64,000 bases of DNA from Rhizobium favelukesii. GTDB taxonomy: Bacteria > Pseudomonadota > Alphaproteobacteria > Rhizobiales > Rhizobiaceae. A program made the translations under genes and the position numbers. Shown one piece after another: positions 53,373 to 61,776 of this stretch. Position 1 is the first letter of the stretch. Each line of letters opens with the position of its first letter. The stretch is from positions 124,001-188,000 of the forward strand of contig NZ_HG916854.1 of NCBI RefSeq assembly GCF_000577275.2, written 5' to 3'. The notes under the pieces were generated by a model. That model did no database searches. It was not told the DNA's origin and was given only the letters and a program-made list of their open reading frames with translations.

Positions 53373-54365
53373 CTAACACCCCCAGCGCAACGCGGCGGTT
53401 GCAACCGGCGAATCCCATAGGGCAAACTCCTCGTCGCTGAGGAAGGCGAGCGTGACGGAAAGGCCCTGCATGTCGAGCGACGTGGCGTAAGTGCCGACAA
53501 GCGAGCGCTCGATCCGCAGGCCGTGGTCGACCATGAAGCGGTGAGCAGCGTTGTAGGCGAGATAGAGTTCGGCCGGTGGCGTGCCGCCAAGCCCGTTGAC
53601 GAAAAGCAATGCTTTATCGGCGGTTCGGGCGATATCGTTGAGGATCGTGTTGCTCAGATGCCTGACGATGTTGTCGGCGTTGGAGAAGGGCTCTCTCGAA
53701 TGGCCCGGCTCCCCATGAATGCCGACGCCCACTTCCATTTCGCTCGGTCCGAGCGCGAAAGTTGTGCGCTGCGTGTGCGGGACCGTCACGCCGGTCAGGG
53801 CGACGCCCATCGATCGGATGCGTGGAGCGAGGCCGTCGCCGAGGCCTTTCAGTTCGGAGAGGGTCATGCCTCGTTCGGCCGCTGCGCCGAGAAGCCTCTC
53901 TATGATCAGTGTACCGGCGACGCCACGGCGGCCGCGCCCGTCGCCTGTCCTTGCCGTTTCGATGTCGTCGCTGATGATCACCGTTTCAATTTTGTGGCGG
54001 CTGGATGACATCTCTACCGCCATTTCGAAATTCATGACGTCGCCGTCATAGTTCTTCACTACCAGCAGGCATCCGGCCCCGGTGTCCGCTTCCTCGATGG
54101 CGCTCACGATCTGGCTCGGCGTGGGAGACGTGAAAATGTGCCCGACGCAAGCCGCATCGAGCATGCCGCGGCCGACGAAGCCGATGTGCATTGGCTCATG
54201 ACCCGCGCCGCCGCCGGATATGATCGCCACCTTGCCCGGAACCATGTGGCGACGGCGGATAAACTTGCGGTCGACGCCGAACACAACGAACTCCTCATGG
54301 GCACGCACAAAGCCTTCGAGGCTTTCGGCGACCATGGTTTCTGCTGTGTTGATGAACTTCTTCAT
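53373..54365 (-). CDS. dhaK: dihydroxyacetone kinase subunit DhaK
   Basis: 330 residues from ATG 54365 (GGGAGGGG upstream). It carries the DhaK blocks VAIISGGGAGHEPMHIGFVGRGMLDAA and VVKNYDGDVMNFEMA, and the substrate-binding histidine H217 in GVGIHGEPGHSRE. In the PEP-dependent system DhaK covalently holds dihydroxyacetone and transfers phosphate from DhaL-ADP. It is the last gene of the operon that carries dhaL, dhaM, HPr and Enzyme I. It could act on another short ketose. Confidence 0.92.
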   Translation of the reverse strand: MKKFINTAETMVAESLEGFVRAHEEFVVFGVDRKFIRRRHMVPGKVAIISGGGAGHEPMHIGFVGRGMLDAACVGHIFTSPTPSQIVSAIEEADTGAGCLLVVKNYDGDVMNFEMAVEMSSSRHKIETVIISDDIETARTGDGRGRRGVAGTLIIERLLGAAAERGMTLSELKGLGDGLAPRIRSMGVALTGVTVPHTQRTTFALGPSEMEVGVGIHGEPGHSREPFSNADNIVRHLSNTILNDIARTADKALLFVNGLGGTPPAELYLAYNAAHRFMVDHGLRIERSLVGTYATSLDMQGLSVTLAFLSDEEFALWDSPVATAALRWGC

Positions 54366-54422
54366 CAAGCCCCTCCCAAGGCGATAATCGTCTCAGTCTT
54401 GTCGCACCAAGCGCAACGCCAT

Positions 54423-54833
54423 TCACTCCGGCGGTCCGGAAATTGCGGCAATCTTCTGCACCAGATCGGCGATTGCTTCCTCCAGCAGTCGGTTGCGTCG
54501 CTCGTCGCCGAAATCAGGGACCATGAGTGAAAGATGCCGCAGTTTTTCCGAGGCGCCAAGCTCCGGCAGTTTGCCGGGATGCGCATTCTGGTAGGCCTCC
54601 AGAAAACGCTCCTGTTCGGCGGTGCTGACATGACAGACCCGGAAGATCGTCGCGAGATGCCGCGCAGGAAGAGGCGTCGCGTAGGTCGGGCTTGTTATCT
54701 GCGTAACGAAGCTGCGGTGCTTACCCAATTCCGTGGCCAGTCGCTGACGGGTTCCAGAAGGTCGGTTGTCGATGATCTGCGCCAGAATTGACTTATAGGT
54801 GATAATGGCGTCTTCGGTGTCTTCGCGCGCCAT
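54423..54833 (-). CDS. putative HTH protein in the dihydroxyacetone-kinase operon
   Basis: 136 residues from ATG 54833, preceded by GGAG. An N-terminal Cro/Xre-like helix-turn-helix is suggested by TRQRLATELGKHRSFVTQITSP. The remainder is helical (FLEAYQNAHPGKL, ERRNRLLEEAIADLVQKIAAI). No family recognised with certainty. It sits between the Enzyme I gene, which ends two bases before its ATG, and dhaK. A regulator of the operon or a small partner protein is plausible. Confidence 0.6.
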   Translation of the reverse strand: MAREDTEDAIITYKSILAQIIDNRPSGTRQRLATELGKHRSFVTQITSPTYATPLPARHLATIFRVCHVSTAEQERFLEAYQNAHPGKLPELGASEKLRHLSLMVPDFGDERRNRLLEEAIADLVQKIAAISGPPE

Positions 54834-54834
54834 C

Positions 54835-56412
54835 TTATTCTCCGGCTGCCTTTGTCCCACCGGCATTCAAACCGACGATTGCCGATCTTATCGCGGGAAG
54901 TTGAGCGGGCGCCATGGAAAAATGCCGGATGCCGGCGGCCAGCAGTTCGGCTGTCCAGCGCGGATCGCCGGCCATGTCGCCGCAGATGCTGAGCGGTTTG
55001 CTACCGGCAAGTTTTACGGCATAAGCGAGCAGGCGCAGTACAGCCGGAGCGGTCTTCTCTCGGTGTGCGGCGAAATCGGCATCTTCGCGGGTCGAGGCGG
55101 CGAGATACTGCGCGAGGTCGTTGGTGCCGAATGAAAAGAAGTCCGCGCCTTCGAACTGCTCGAGCATGAACGCGGCGGCCGGCACTTCCACCATCATGCC
55201 AATCGAAGGCAGGCGGTGCGGCACGCCCCGGCGCGCAAGCTCGGCGGCCTCTTCTCGAAAGATCTGCCGCATATCATCGACTTCCGACGGAAAGGTCACC
55301 ATCGGCAGCATGACGCGCAGATGACCGAAGATGGCGGCCCGCAACAACGCACGCACTTGAACGCGCGTGATCTCTGGCCGGGCAAGAAGAAGACGGATGC
55401 CGCGCAATGCGGGCGAAGCTGCGAGGCCGGGGAGCGGCTTGTCGCCGCCGACATCCAGCATGCGGATCGTCACCGATCTGCCGTCGGCCCAGTCAAGGAC
55501 GCGCCGGTAGATGGCGAGTTGCTTCTCCTCGTTTGCCGCATCAGCGAGTGACGCGACTGCGAATTCGGAGCGCATCAATCCGATGCCGGCCGCCGTCGTT
55601 GGGGCGATCCCGTCGATTTCCTCGAGGGCGTTGAGATTGATAGACAACAGAATCTGCGCGCCATCCGACGTCTGCAGCATCCCGTTGTCAGTCGGTACTG
55701 TGCTTGATACTGGAAGCTCGGGCCGGATTGGCGCTGCGCCCTCCTTGCCCTTCTGAAGGACGATCACGCCTGCATCTCCATCAACGCGTATATGTTGGCC
55801 GCCAGCGGTGACGAAACGTCCCGCGCCGATAACCATCGGGACCGACCGTGATCTGGCAAGAAGGGCGACGTGGCCCGCGGCACTGCCGGCGTAGAGCGCA
55901 ATGCCGCCGCCTGCAGACCAGTCATGTGCGAGAAAGCGGCTGGGCTCCATGTCCTTGCCGACATAGATAGATCCGGCCGGAAAGTCCTTTACCGGCGTTC
56001 CCGTCAGCGCCGCCAGTACGCGATTTTTGATGTCCAGAATATCGACGGCGCGTGCCCGCAGCTGGTCTTCTTCAGCGCTTTCCAGTTCACGGATGTATCC
56101 GTCGAGTGTCCCGACCCACGCGAATACGACATTCTCGCCCGCATCGATACGCACACCTGCCATTTCGGCGATCGTCGGATCGCGAAGCACTTCGAGCTGA
56201 AAATCGATGATGTCGCCGCCTTCTGCGTCCGTGCCTGTGGCAAGGTTTTGAAGCTCCTCGGTAGCGGTTTCGATGGCCGCTGCCAGCTCCGCGTGCCCCG
56301 AAACGGCCGATTGTGACAGGGCAGCGGCAGCCGGCTGTTCCGCGATATAGGCCGGCCCGGATGCGACGCCCGGAGAGGCGCTCGTTGCTTGCAATCTAAG
56401 CGGTGCGGCCAT
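54835..56412 (-). CDS. PTS Enzyme I-like PEP-protein phosphotransferase for the Dha system
   Basis: A 525-residue Enzyme I. Its phosphohistidine loop is AGSAAGHVALLARS, in place of the usual GGTTSHTAI, and the PEP-binding domain has LMRSEFAV, RMLDVGGDKPLP, GTNDLAQYLAASTRED and the active cysteine in LSICGDMAGD. It should take phosphate from PEP and pass it to the HPr encoded just upstream. In many relatives this domain is fused to DhaM. Start: ATG 56412 or, six codons earlier, ATG 56430; neither has a strong ribosome binding site. Confidence 0.88.
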   Translation of the reverse strand: MAAPLRLQATSASPGVASGPAYIAEQPAAAALSQSAVSGHAELAAAIETATEELQNLATGTDAEGGDIIDFQLEVLRDPTIAEMAGVRIDAGENVVFAWVGTLDGYIRELESAEEDQLRARAVDILDIKNRVLAALTGTPVKDFPAGSIYVGKDMEPSRFLAHDWSAGGGIALYAGSAAGHVALLARSRSVPMVIGAGRFVTAGGQHIRVDGDAGVIVLQKGKEGAAPIRPELPVSSTVPTDNGMLQTSDGAQILLSINLNALEEIDGIAPTTAAGIGLMRSEFAVASLADAANEEKQLAIYRRVLDWADGRSVTIRMLDVGGDKPLPGLAASPALRGIRLLLARPEITRVQVRALLRAAIFGHLRVMLPMVTFPSEVDDMRQIFREEAAELARRGVPHRLPSIGMMVEVPAAAFMLEQFEGADFFSFGTNDLAQYLAASTREDADFAAHREKTAPAVLRLLAYAVKLAGSKPLSICGDMAGDPRWTAELLAAGIRHFSMAPAQLPAIRSAIVGLNAGGTKAAGE

Positions 56413-56740
56413 GTTTCTTTTCTTCATCAAAGTTACGCTCGATGAGGTCCTTCAATGCCCGGATTGCCTCTTCTGCGAGGATTCCGTCGGCGCGGATCTT
56501 CAGCATGGATCCCTTGCGGATCCTGGCGCCCATGATCTTGATGATGCTCTTGCCGTTCAGCCAGACGTCGCTGCCATTGACGGCGACTTCGATCGAGCAG
56601 GGAAACGACTTTGCCAGCCGCGTGAACGTCACCGAGGGGCGGGCGTGCAAGCCTACCCCGTGCTTCACTTCGACCTCCGTCTGGCAACTGGCATGCACTT
56701 GTTCGGCCTCCCGATTTTCTTTGCGCAATCCGCCGCTCAT
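56396..56740 (-). CDS. HPr-like phosphocarrier of the Dha system
   Basis: About 114 residues, with an N-terminal extension of roughly 20. The phosphorylated histidine lies in VGLHARPSVTFTRLAK and the rest of the HPr fold follows (SDVWLNGKSIIKIMGARI, KGSMLKIRADG). The regulatory-serine position reads SII, giving KSIIKIMG. The start overlaps the dhaM stop and the stop lies within 16 bases of the Enzyme I start, so all three are coupled. An alternative GTG is three bases upstream. Confidence 0.87.
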   Translation of the reverse strand: MSGGLRKENREAEQVHASCQTEVEVKHGVGLHARPSVTFTRLAKSFPCSIEVAVNGSDVWLNGKSIIKIMGARIRKGSMLKIRADGILAEEAIRALKDLIERNFDEEKKHGRTA

Positions 56741-57138
56741 CACGGTGACAGTTCCTCTGCTGTCGCTACAACCTTTGCCAGCGATGCCCCGCCGGAGGCC
56801 TCGGCAGCGGCGATGACGGCGCCTTCCACCACCGGAGCATTGCAGATCGAGATGAGCTTTGCGCGCGGCAAACCGAGCATTTCGATGGCCATCTCGCTGT
56901 TGGTTTCGGCCCCGCCAAGGTCGACGAAAACGGCGACACCCGCCTCTGACCAGGCCTCCTCTATGGCTGTCAGGATACCGCCGGCATCCGTGCCGAGCTC
57001 TCCGCGACTATTGCCGCCCGACCAGGCGAGCGGCACGCTGTCGCCCACCATCTGCCGCACCATGTCGGCCGTGCCTTGCGCGACCAGCGGCGAGTGGGAG
57101 ACGATCACAATCCCGACGTTTGGGGTCTTCACACTCAT
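56740..57138 (-). CDS. dhaM: dihydroxyacetone kinase phosphotransfer subunit DhaM (EIIA-mannose fold)
   Basis: 132 residues. The phospho-accepting histidine is in GIVIVSHSPLVAQGTADMVRQM, followed by GTDAGGILTAIE and VFVDLGGAETNSEMAIE. Only the EIIA-like domain is present. The HPr and Enzyme I parts, often fused to DhaM, are separate genes here. It rephosphorylates ADP bound to DhaL. Its ATG overlaps the dhaL stop. Confidence 0.92.
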   Translation of the reverse strand: MSVKTPNVGIVIVSHSPLVAQGTADMVRQMVGDSVPLAWSGGNSRGELGTDAGGILTAIEEAWSEAGVAVFVDLGGAETNSEMAIEMLGLPRAKLISICNAPVVEGAVIAAAEASGGASLAKVVATAEELSP

Positions 57139-57749
57139 GCCGGGCGGTGCTCCTCAAGGTAGCGGCAGATAGCAATTGTCAAGAGAGCGCAGCTCGAGGC
57201 GCCCGGATCAACGTGGCCGATCGAACGCTCTCCAAGGTAGGCTGCTCGGCCGCGCATGGCCTTCATGGCGGCGGTGAAGCCTGCGGAAAGCTCCGCCCGA
57301 CGCACGATATCGGTCAATGGCGAGCGGTGCGCAAGCGCATCTTGCACAGGGTACAGCACGTCGAGCAGGGTCTTATCTCCGGCGTGCGAACGTCCGCGAC
57401 GGGCAACAGCATCAATGGCCTGCTTCAACGCCGAGGAAAAATCCTGTCCCTGATCCGATTTGCGAAGCTCGCGTCCCATCTCCATTAGCAGCGTTCCGTA
57501 GAGTGGGCCGGCCGCACCGCCTATGCTCATCACCAGTGTCAGGCCAATCCTTTCCAGCGCGTCAGGCAAGGGGAGGCTTGAGACCGTTGCCTCTTCGGCG
57601 CTAACCGCTTCACAGCCTCGCTGCATGTTGGTTCCATGATCGCCGTCACCGATTGCGCGATCCAGTGCGCAGAGATGATCGCTGTTTGCCGCAATCGTCG
57701 CACGGCAAACTTCAATCAATCCCGCAAGAAGAACTGGTTCTGCCTGCAC
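57135..57749 (-). CDS. dhaL: dihydroxyacetone kinase nucleotide-binding subunit DhaL
   Basis: 204 residues. The ADP/Mg-binding motif LDRAIGDGDHGTNMQRG at about 29-45 is complete, then GGAAGPLYGTLLM and HAGDKTLLDVLYP, and VDPGASSCALL near the end. Together with DhaK and DhaM it makes the PEP-dependent kinase. It follows the fused DhaK-DhaL gene by 27 bases, so both kinases may be on one transcript. Confidence 0.92.
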   Translation of the reverse strand: MQAEPVLLAGLIEVCRATIAANSDHLCALDRAIGDGDHGTNMQRGCEAVSAEEATVSSLPLPDALERIGLTLVMSIGGAAGPLYGTLLMEMGRELRKSDQGQDFSSALKQAIDAVARRGRSHAGDKTLLDVLYPVQDALAHRSPLTDIVRRAELSAGFTAAMKAMRGRAAYLGERSIGHVDPGASSCALLTIAICRYLEEHRPA

Positions 57750-57776
57750 GTGTTACCCTCCCAGCAGCAGCGCCGG

Positions 57777-59414
57777 CTATGTCAGCGTCGCTGCAACTTC
57801 GAATGCGTTTGCCACAGCGACGGCGCCCGGATCCGGCACTCCCTCCAGATCCTTCTCGCCGACATAAGAGGCGCGGCCGGCTTTTGCCTTCCGCATTGCC
57901 TTGGTCGACTCGGCACCGGCTGCCGCAGCCTTTGCCGCGGCCGCGACATTACCGGATGCCAAAGCCGCAAGTGCCGGAGCCAGCGCATCGACCATCGTGC
58001 GGTCGCCGACGCCGGCCCCTCCATAGAACGTCATCCGCTCGAGCCCGGCAAGCAGGGCAGCAGCGAAATCAGCCTTTTCCGCCATGGCCTTGGATGCGGC
58101 CGTAAAGAAGATCGAGAGCAGCACGCCGCTCGAGCCGCCCATGCTCGTGCTCAGGACCTCGCCGACCGAGGCCATGGTGGCGGCAGGATCCTTCAACGGC
58201 AGCGTGTCGATGCGGGAAAGAATACTGCGCGCTCCTGTTGCCACGGTGGAACCCGTATCGCCATCGCCGACGCGGCTATCCAAGCGATTCAGCTCGATTT
58301 CGAGGGAAATCAGATGCGCGCAAAGCGCCGTCAATAAGCGACGATTGCGACTGTCGGCGCTGGGCGGCGTCGCTGCATCCCGCACGGATACTCGCGGTGC
58401 AGCAACAATGGCGATCGCGTGCCGTTCGGTGGCAGGTACCCAGGCATGCGGCTCGACGGCAGCCTTCAGCGCGGCTTCGCGAACCGCATCCAGCCGGATC
58501 AGTGAAAGTGAGAAGCCGTTCATGTTGAGTGCGGTCATCATCGGTCCCGGGCCGATGATCAGCCGAACACGGCCGGAGAGAGGTGAAGACAACACCGCGT
58601 TGGCGATAACGCCCATCTCGAGCGGCGGCACCGCGCCAAGGTTGTTGATCAGCAGCCCAAAGTCTCCTGCCTCGTCAATCTTGGCGGCCAACCGGTTGGT
58701 CATGGTGGCCACCAGATCGGCAACCGGCTGTAGGGAAATGCGCTCGACCCCTGGCTCGCCGTGGATGCCGAGACCGAGCTCTCCCTCGTCGGCGCCAAGC
58801 CGATCCTCATGCGCCTGACCGGGTACGCTGCAGGTCGAAAGCGACATGCCGAGCGAAACGATGTCGTGTGCTGCGGCCGCCGCCTGGGCTGCGACCGTCT
58901 TCAGCTCGGCCCCGGCTTCCGCGTGATAGCCGGCGATCTTGTGCACGAACAGCGTACCGGCAACGCCGCGCGGCTGGTTGATGCCAGGAATTGCGATGTC
59001 GTCGGCGACAATCACCATCTCGACGGCGAATCCCTCGGCGCGCGCCTTCTCGGCGGCAAGGCCGAAGTTCAGACGGTCGCCTGTATAGTTCTTGACGACC
59101 AGCAGGGCGCCCCTTGGGCCTGTTACGGCACGGATGGCTGTGAGCACGGCATCGACACTGGGCGAGGCAAAGATCTCGCCGGATACGGCCGCCGTGAGCA
59201 TGCCCTTGCCGACGAAGCCGGCGTGTGAGGGCTCATGGCCGGCTCCGCCGCCGGAGATGATTGCAACCTTCGATTTATCCCAGTCCGCGCGCAGGATCAC
59301 CTTGATCTCGGGGAAGGTATCCAGGCGGGCAAGACGACCGGCGCTGCTTGTCAGGAGCAGACCGTCGAGTGCTTCAGTAACGATGGTTTCCCGGCGATTG
59401 AAGAAATGCTTCAT
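57777..59414 (-). CDS. ATP-type dihydroxyacetone/ketose kinase, fused DhaK-DhaL
   Basis: 545 residues. The DhaK half has VAIISGGGAGHEPSHAGFVGKGML, VVKNYTGDRLNFGLA, and a substrate histidine in LGIHGEPGVERI. After a linker of about 40 residues, the DhaL half has LDSRVGDGDTGSTVATGA and GDRTMVDALAPAL. Single-chain kinases of this type use ATP. Members act on dihydroxyacetone, glyceraldehyde or short ketoses such as erythrulose. ATG 59414 is chosen; a TTG 15 codons upstream is possible. It lies 48 bases after a CUT1 ATPase gene. Confidence 0.9.
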   Translation of the reverse strand: MKHFFNRRETIVTEALDGLLLTSSAGRLARLDTFPEIKVILRADWDKSKVAIISGGGAGHEPSHAGFVGKGMLTAAVSGEIFASPSVDAVLTAIRAVTGPRGALLVVKNYTGDRLNFGLAAEKARAEGFAVEMVIVADDIAIPGINQPRGVAGTLFVHKIAGYHAEAGAELKTVAAQAAAAAHDIVSLGMSLSTCSVPGQAHEDRLGADEGELGLGIHGEPGVERISLQPVADLVATMTNRLAAKIDEAGDFGLLINNLGAVPPLEMGVIANAVLSSPLSGRVRLIIGPGPMMTALNMNGFSLSLIRLDAVREAALKAAVEPHAWVPATERHAIAIVAAPRVSVRDAATPPSADSRNRRLLTALCAHLISLEIELNRLDSRVGDGDTGSTVATGARSILSRIDTLPLKDPAATMASVGEVLSTSMGGSSGVLLSIFFTAASKAMAEKADFAAALLAGLERMTFYGGAGVGDRTMVDALAPALAALASGNVAAAAKAAAAGAESTKAMRKAKAGRASYVGEKDLEGVPDPGAVAVANAFEVAATLT

Positions 59415-59462
59415 GGAATGAGACCCGTCTTTTGATGCCAGTGTATTCGTTTCGTTCAATAT

Positions 59463-60470
59463 TTATCCGAGGCGCTGGCCGCTGGCGTCGAAATAGAGCG
59501 GATCGCGCAACGTCAGGCCGATTCGATCACCCGGCCGGATCGCGAGATATGGATCGGCAAGCGTGACGAGCTTGTGGTCACGCACCCGGATGTGCAGGTG
59601 GTTCTGGTCTCCCAGGTGTTCGATCCAGTCGATTTTGGCATTGGCGTTCTGATCGACGATGATATCGAGATGCTCTGTTCGCGCGCCGATCGTCTTGGTC
59701 CCGGGAGGCGGATTGGCGCCAGGAAGAAGATCGGGGGGCAGTAGGTTGATGTGCGGTTGGCCAAGACGGGCAGCGACATGAAGACTGGCAGGATTGCCGT
59801 AGATTTCGCGGGGCGTTCCCACCTGCAACAGCCTTCCTCCCGCAACAATGCCGATCCGATCCGCCATCGTCATGGCTTCGACCTGGTCGTGGGTTACATA
59901 GAGCAGCGTCGAGCCGAGCTCCTTCTGGATCCGCTTGAGTTCCAAGCGAAGTTCCGCCCGTAGCTTTGCATCGAGCGACGACAGTGGCTCGTCCATCAGA
60001 TAGATGGCCGGGCGGCGCACCAGCGCCCGCCCAATCGCAACGCGCTGCATTTCGCCACCCGACAATCGTGTCGAACGGTTCTCGAGCTTATGGTCGATCC
60101 TGACCATGCGCGCAATTTCCCGCACGCGCCGGTCGATTTCTTCGCCGCTGAGCTTGCGCACTGGCGCTCGTAGCGGGAAGGCGAGGTTGTCGTAGACCGT
60201 CATATGCGGATAGAGCGAATATTGTTGGAAGACGAATGCGACGTCCCGGTCGGCCGGAGCTTCGCCTGCGACGTTGCGCCCGCCTATCTCGATGCGGCCG
60301 CTGTCGGGGCGTTCCAGGCCGGCAATCAGCCGCAGCGTCGTCGTCTTGCCGGCGCCCGTTGGCCCAAGCAGGACGACGAACTCACCGTCATGGATCGATA
60401 GGTCCAAATCAGCCAGAGCCTGTGTATCGCCAAAACGCTTGCTGAGGCCTTTGAGAGCGACGTCAGCCAT
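59463..60470 (-). CDS. CUT1 ABC transporter ATPase, second of pair
   Basis: 335 residues from ATG 60470. Walker A GPTGAGKTT, FQQYSLYPHM, RLSGGEMQRVAIGRAL and LMDEPLSSLDAKLRAEL are intact, and the C-terminal regulatory domain ends FDASGQRLG. The family length is usual, though the signature GGEM differs from GGQR. It overlaps the upstream ATPase gene by eight bases. Two distinct ATPases in one CUT1 system are known from the rhizobial glycerol transporter. Confidence 0.9.
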   Translation of the reverse strand: MADVALKGLSKRFGDTQALADLDLSIHDGEFVVLLGPTGAGKTTTLRLIAGLERPDSGRIEIGGRNVAGEAPADRDVAFVFQQYSLYPHMTVYDNLAFPLRAPVRKLSGEEIDRRVREIARMVRIDHKLENRSTRLSGGEMQRVAIGRALVRRPAIYLMDEPLSSLDAKLRAELRLELKRIQKELGSTLLYVTHDQVEAMTMADRIGIVAGGRLLQVGTPREIYGNPASLHVAARLGQPHINLLPPDLLPGANPPPGTKTIGARTEHLDIIVDQNANAKIDWIEHLGDQNHLHIRVRDHKLVTLADPYLAIRPGDRIGLTLRDPLYFDASGQRLG

Positions 60471-61560
60471 GTCGTGCCTCCGAATAGAGTGCCGAAGCAA
60501 TGGCGCGGCCCGACTTGCAATCGAACAGCGCGAGCTTGGCCGGGTTGAACGCAAGACCAACCGTCTCGCCGATACGAAAGTTGCGATTTGCCGGAACGCG
60601 AGCCTTGATGACGCCGCTCGACGTCTCGATTGCCACAACCTGATTGGTCCCGAGATATTCGCTGCCGTAGACCGCTCCGCGCAATGGAGAGGTATCGCTG
60701 AAGCGAATATGTTCAGGCCTGACACCAAGCGCTAGTTCGGCTTCGGCCACGTCCTGGTGCACCTCAGGAATGCTGACATCGACGCCATGAAGCGATATCG
60801 ACCGTGCTCCCGTCTGAAGGCCTGAGGTGAAGCGCATGAAATTCATCGGCGGCGAGCCGATGAAATCCGCGACATACATGGTGGCTGGCTTGCTGTAGAT
60901 TTCCTGCGGTGTGCCGAATTGCTCGATGACACCATGGTTCATGACCGCGATCTTGTCGGCCATAGCCATGGCCTCGTGCTGATCATGCGTGACGTAAACC
61001 GTCGTCGCATGGATGCGGTTGTGCAGTTCGCGCAGTTCGTGGACCATGACTTCGCGGAATTCCGCGTCGAGCGTGCCGAGGGGTTCGTCCATCAGGAAAC
61101 ACTTCGGACGGCGCACGATCGCCCGGCCAAGAGCCACGCGCTGGCGGTCGCCGCCGGCAAGTCCGGAAACGGATCGGTCAAGGATATGATTAATCTGCAG
61201 CAGCCGCGCAGTTTCCTCGACGCGCTGGCGGATTTCCATCTTCGGCATGCCTTGCGAGAGCAGGGGAAAGCCGATGTTCTTGCGCACGTTCATATGCGGA
61301 TAGAGCGCAAACAGCTGGAACACGAAGGCTATGTCCCGGGCACTGGCGCGATTGAAGGTGACGTCTTCGCCATCAAGATGGATCTTGCCGCTGGTCGGCA
61401 GTTCAAGTCCGGCAATCATACGAAGTGTCGTCGTCTTGCCGCACCCAGACGGTCCGAGCAGTGCCAGGAACTCGCCGTCATGAATGCGCAAGGTCGAGTC
61501 CTGCACCGCGACGAAGCTGCCGAATTGCTTGCGGAGATTTTCGATTCTGATGTCCGCCAT
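60463..61560 (-). CDS. CUT1 ABC transporter ATPase, first of pair
   Basis: 365 residues. Walker A GPSGCGKTT near 36-44, FQLFALYPHM, LAGGDRQRVALGRAI (an altered signature, AGGD in place of SGGQ) and LMDEPLGTLDAEFREVM, then GVRPEHI in the regulatory domain. It likely forms a heterodimer with the ATPase encoded next. The altered signature may mean one composite site is less active. Confidence 0.9.
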   Translation of the reverse strand: MADIRIENLRKQFGSFVAVQDSTLRIHDGEFLALLGPSGCGKTTTLRMIAGLELPTSGKIHLDGEDVTFNRASARDIAFVFQLFALYPHMNVRKNIGFPLLSQGMPKMEIRQRVEETARLLQINHILDRSVSGLAGGDRQRVALGRAIVRRPKCFLMDEPLGTLDAEFREVMVHELRELHNRIHATTVYVTHDQHEAMAMADKIAVMNHGVIEQFGTPQEIYSKPATMYVADFIGSPPMNFMRFTSGLQTGARSISLHGVDVSIPEVHQDVAEAELALGVRPEHIRFSDTSPLRGAVYGSEYLGTNQVVAIETSSGVIKARVPANRNFRIGETVGLAFNPAKLALFDCKSGRAIASALYSEARHG

Positions 61561-61563
61561 GGC

Positions 61564-61776
61564 TCACTCCGGGAACTTCGAGACGATGATGAACATGGCC
61601 GTGCCTGCAAGCAGCGTTACCAGCGAATAGGTATAGAGAACCAGCAGGAACGGCTGGAAGAGCGTGAGAAAGCCGATCGCAATCAGTGTGGTTGCGATAT
61701 TTTCCATCGGACCGCGGCGCAGGAAGAAGGGGCGCTTAGGGCGGGAAGGGGGCGGTGTTTCGATCAGATGCGTCAT
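61564..61776 (-). CDS. small two-helix membrane protein of the ABC operon
   Basis: 70 residues. A basic, proline-rich cytoplasmic N-terminus (ETPPPSRPKRPFFLRRG) precedes two hydrophobic helices (ATTLIAIGFLTLFQPFLLVLYTY and LVTLLAGTAMFIIVS). The ATG overlaps the stop of the preceding permease (ATGA), and the ATPase gene starts three bases after its stop, so it is firmly part of the operon. Rhizobial glycerol transporters also carry a small membrane protein (GlpU), though I do not see clear similarity. Confidence 0.7.
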   Translation of the reverse strand: MTHLIETPPPSRPKRPFFLRRGPMENIATTLIAIGFLTLFQPFLLVLYTYSLVTLLAGTAMFIIVSKFPE

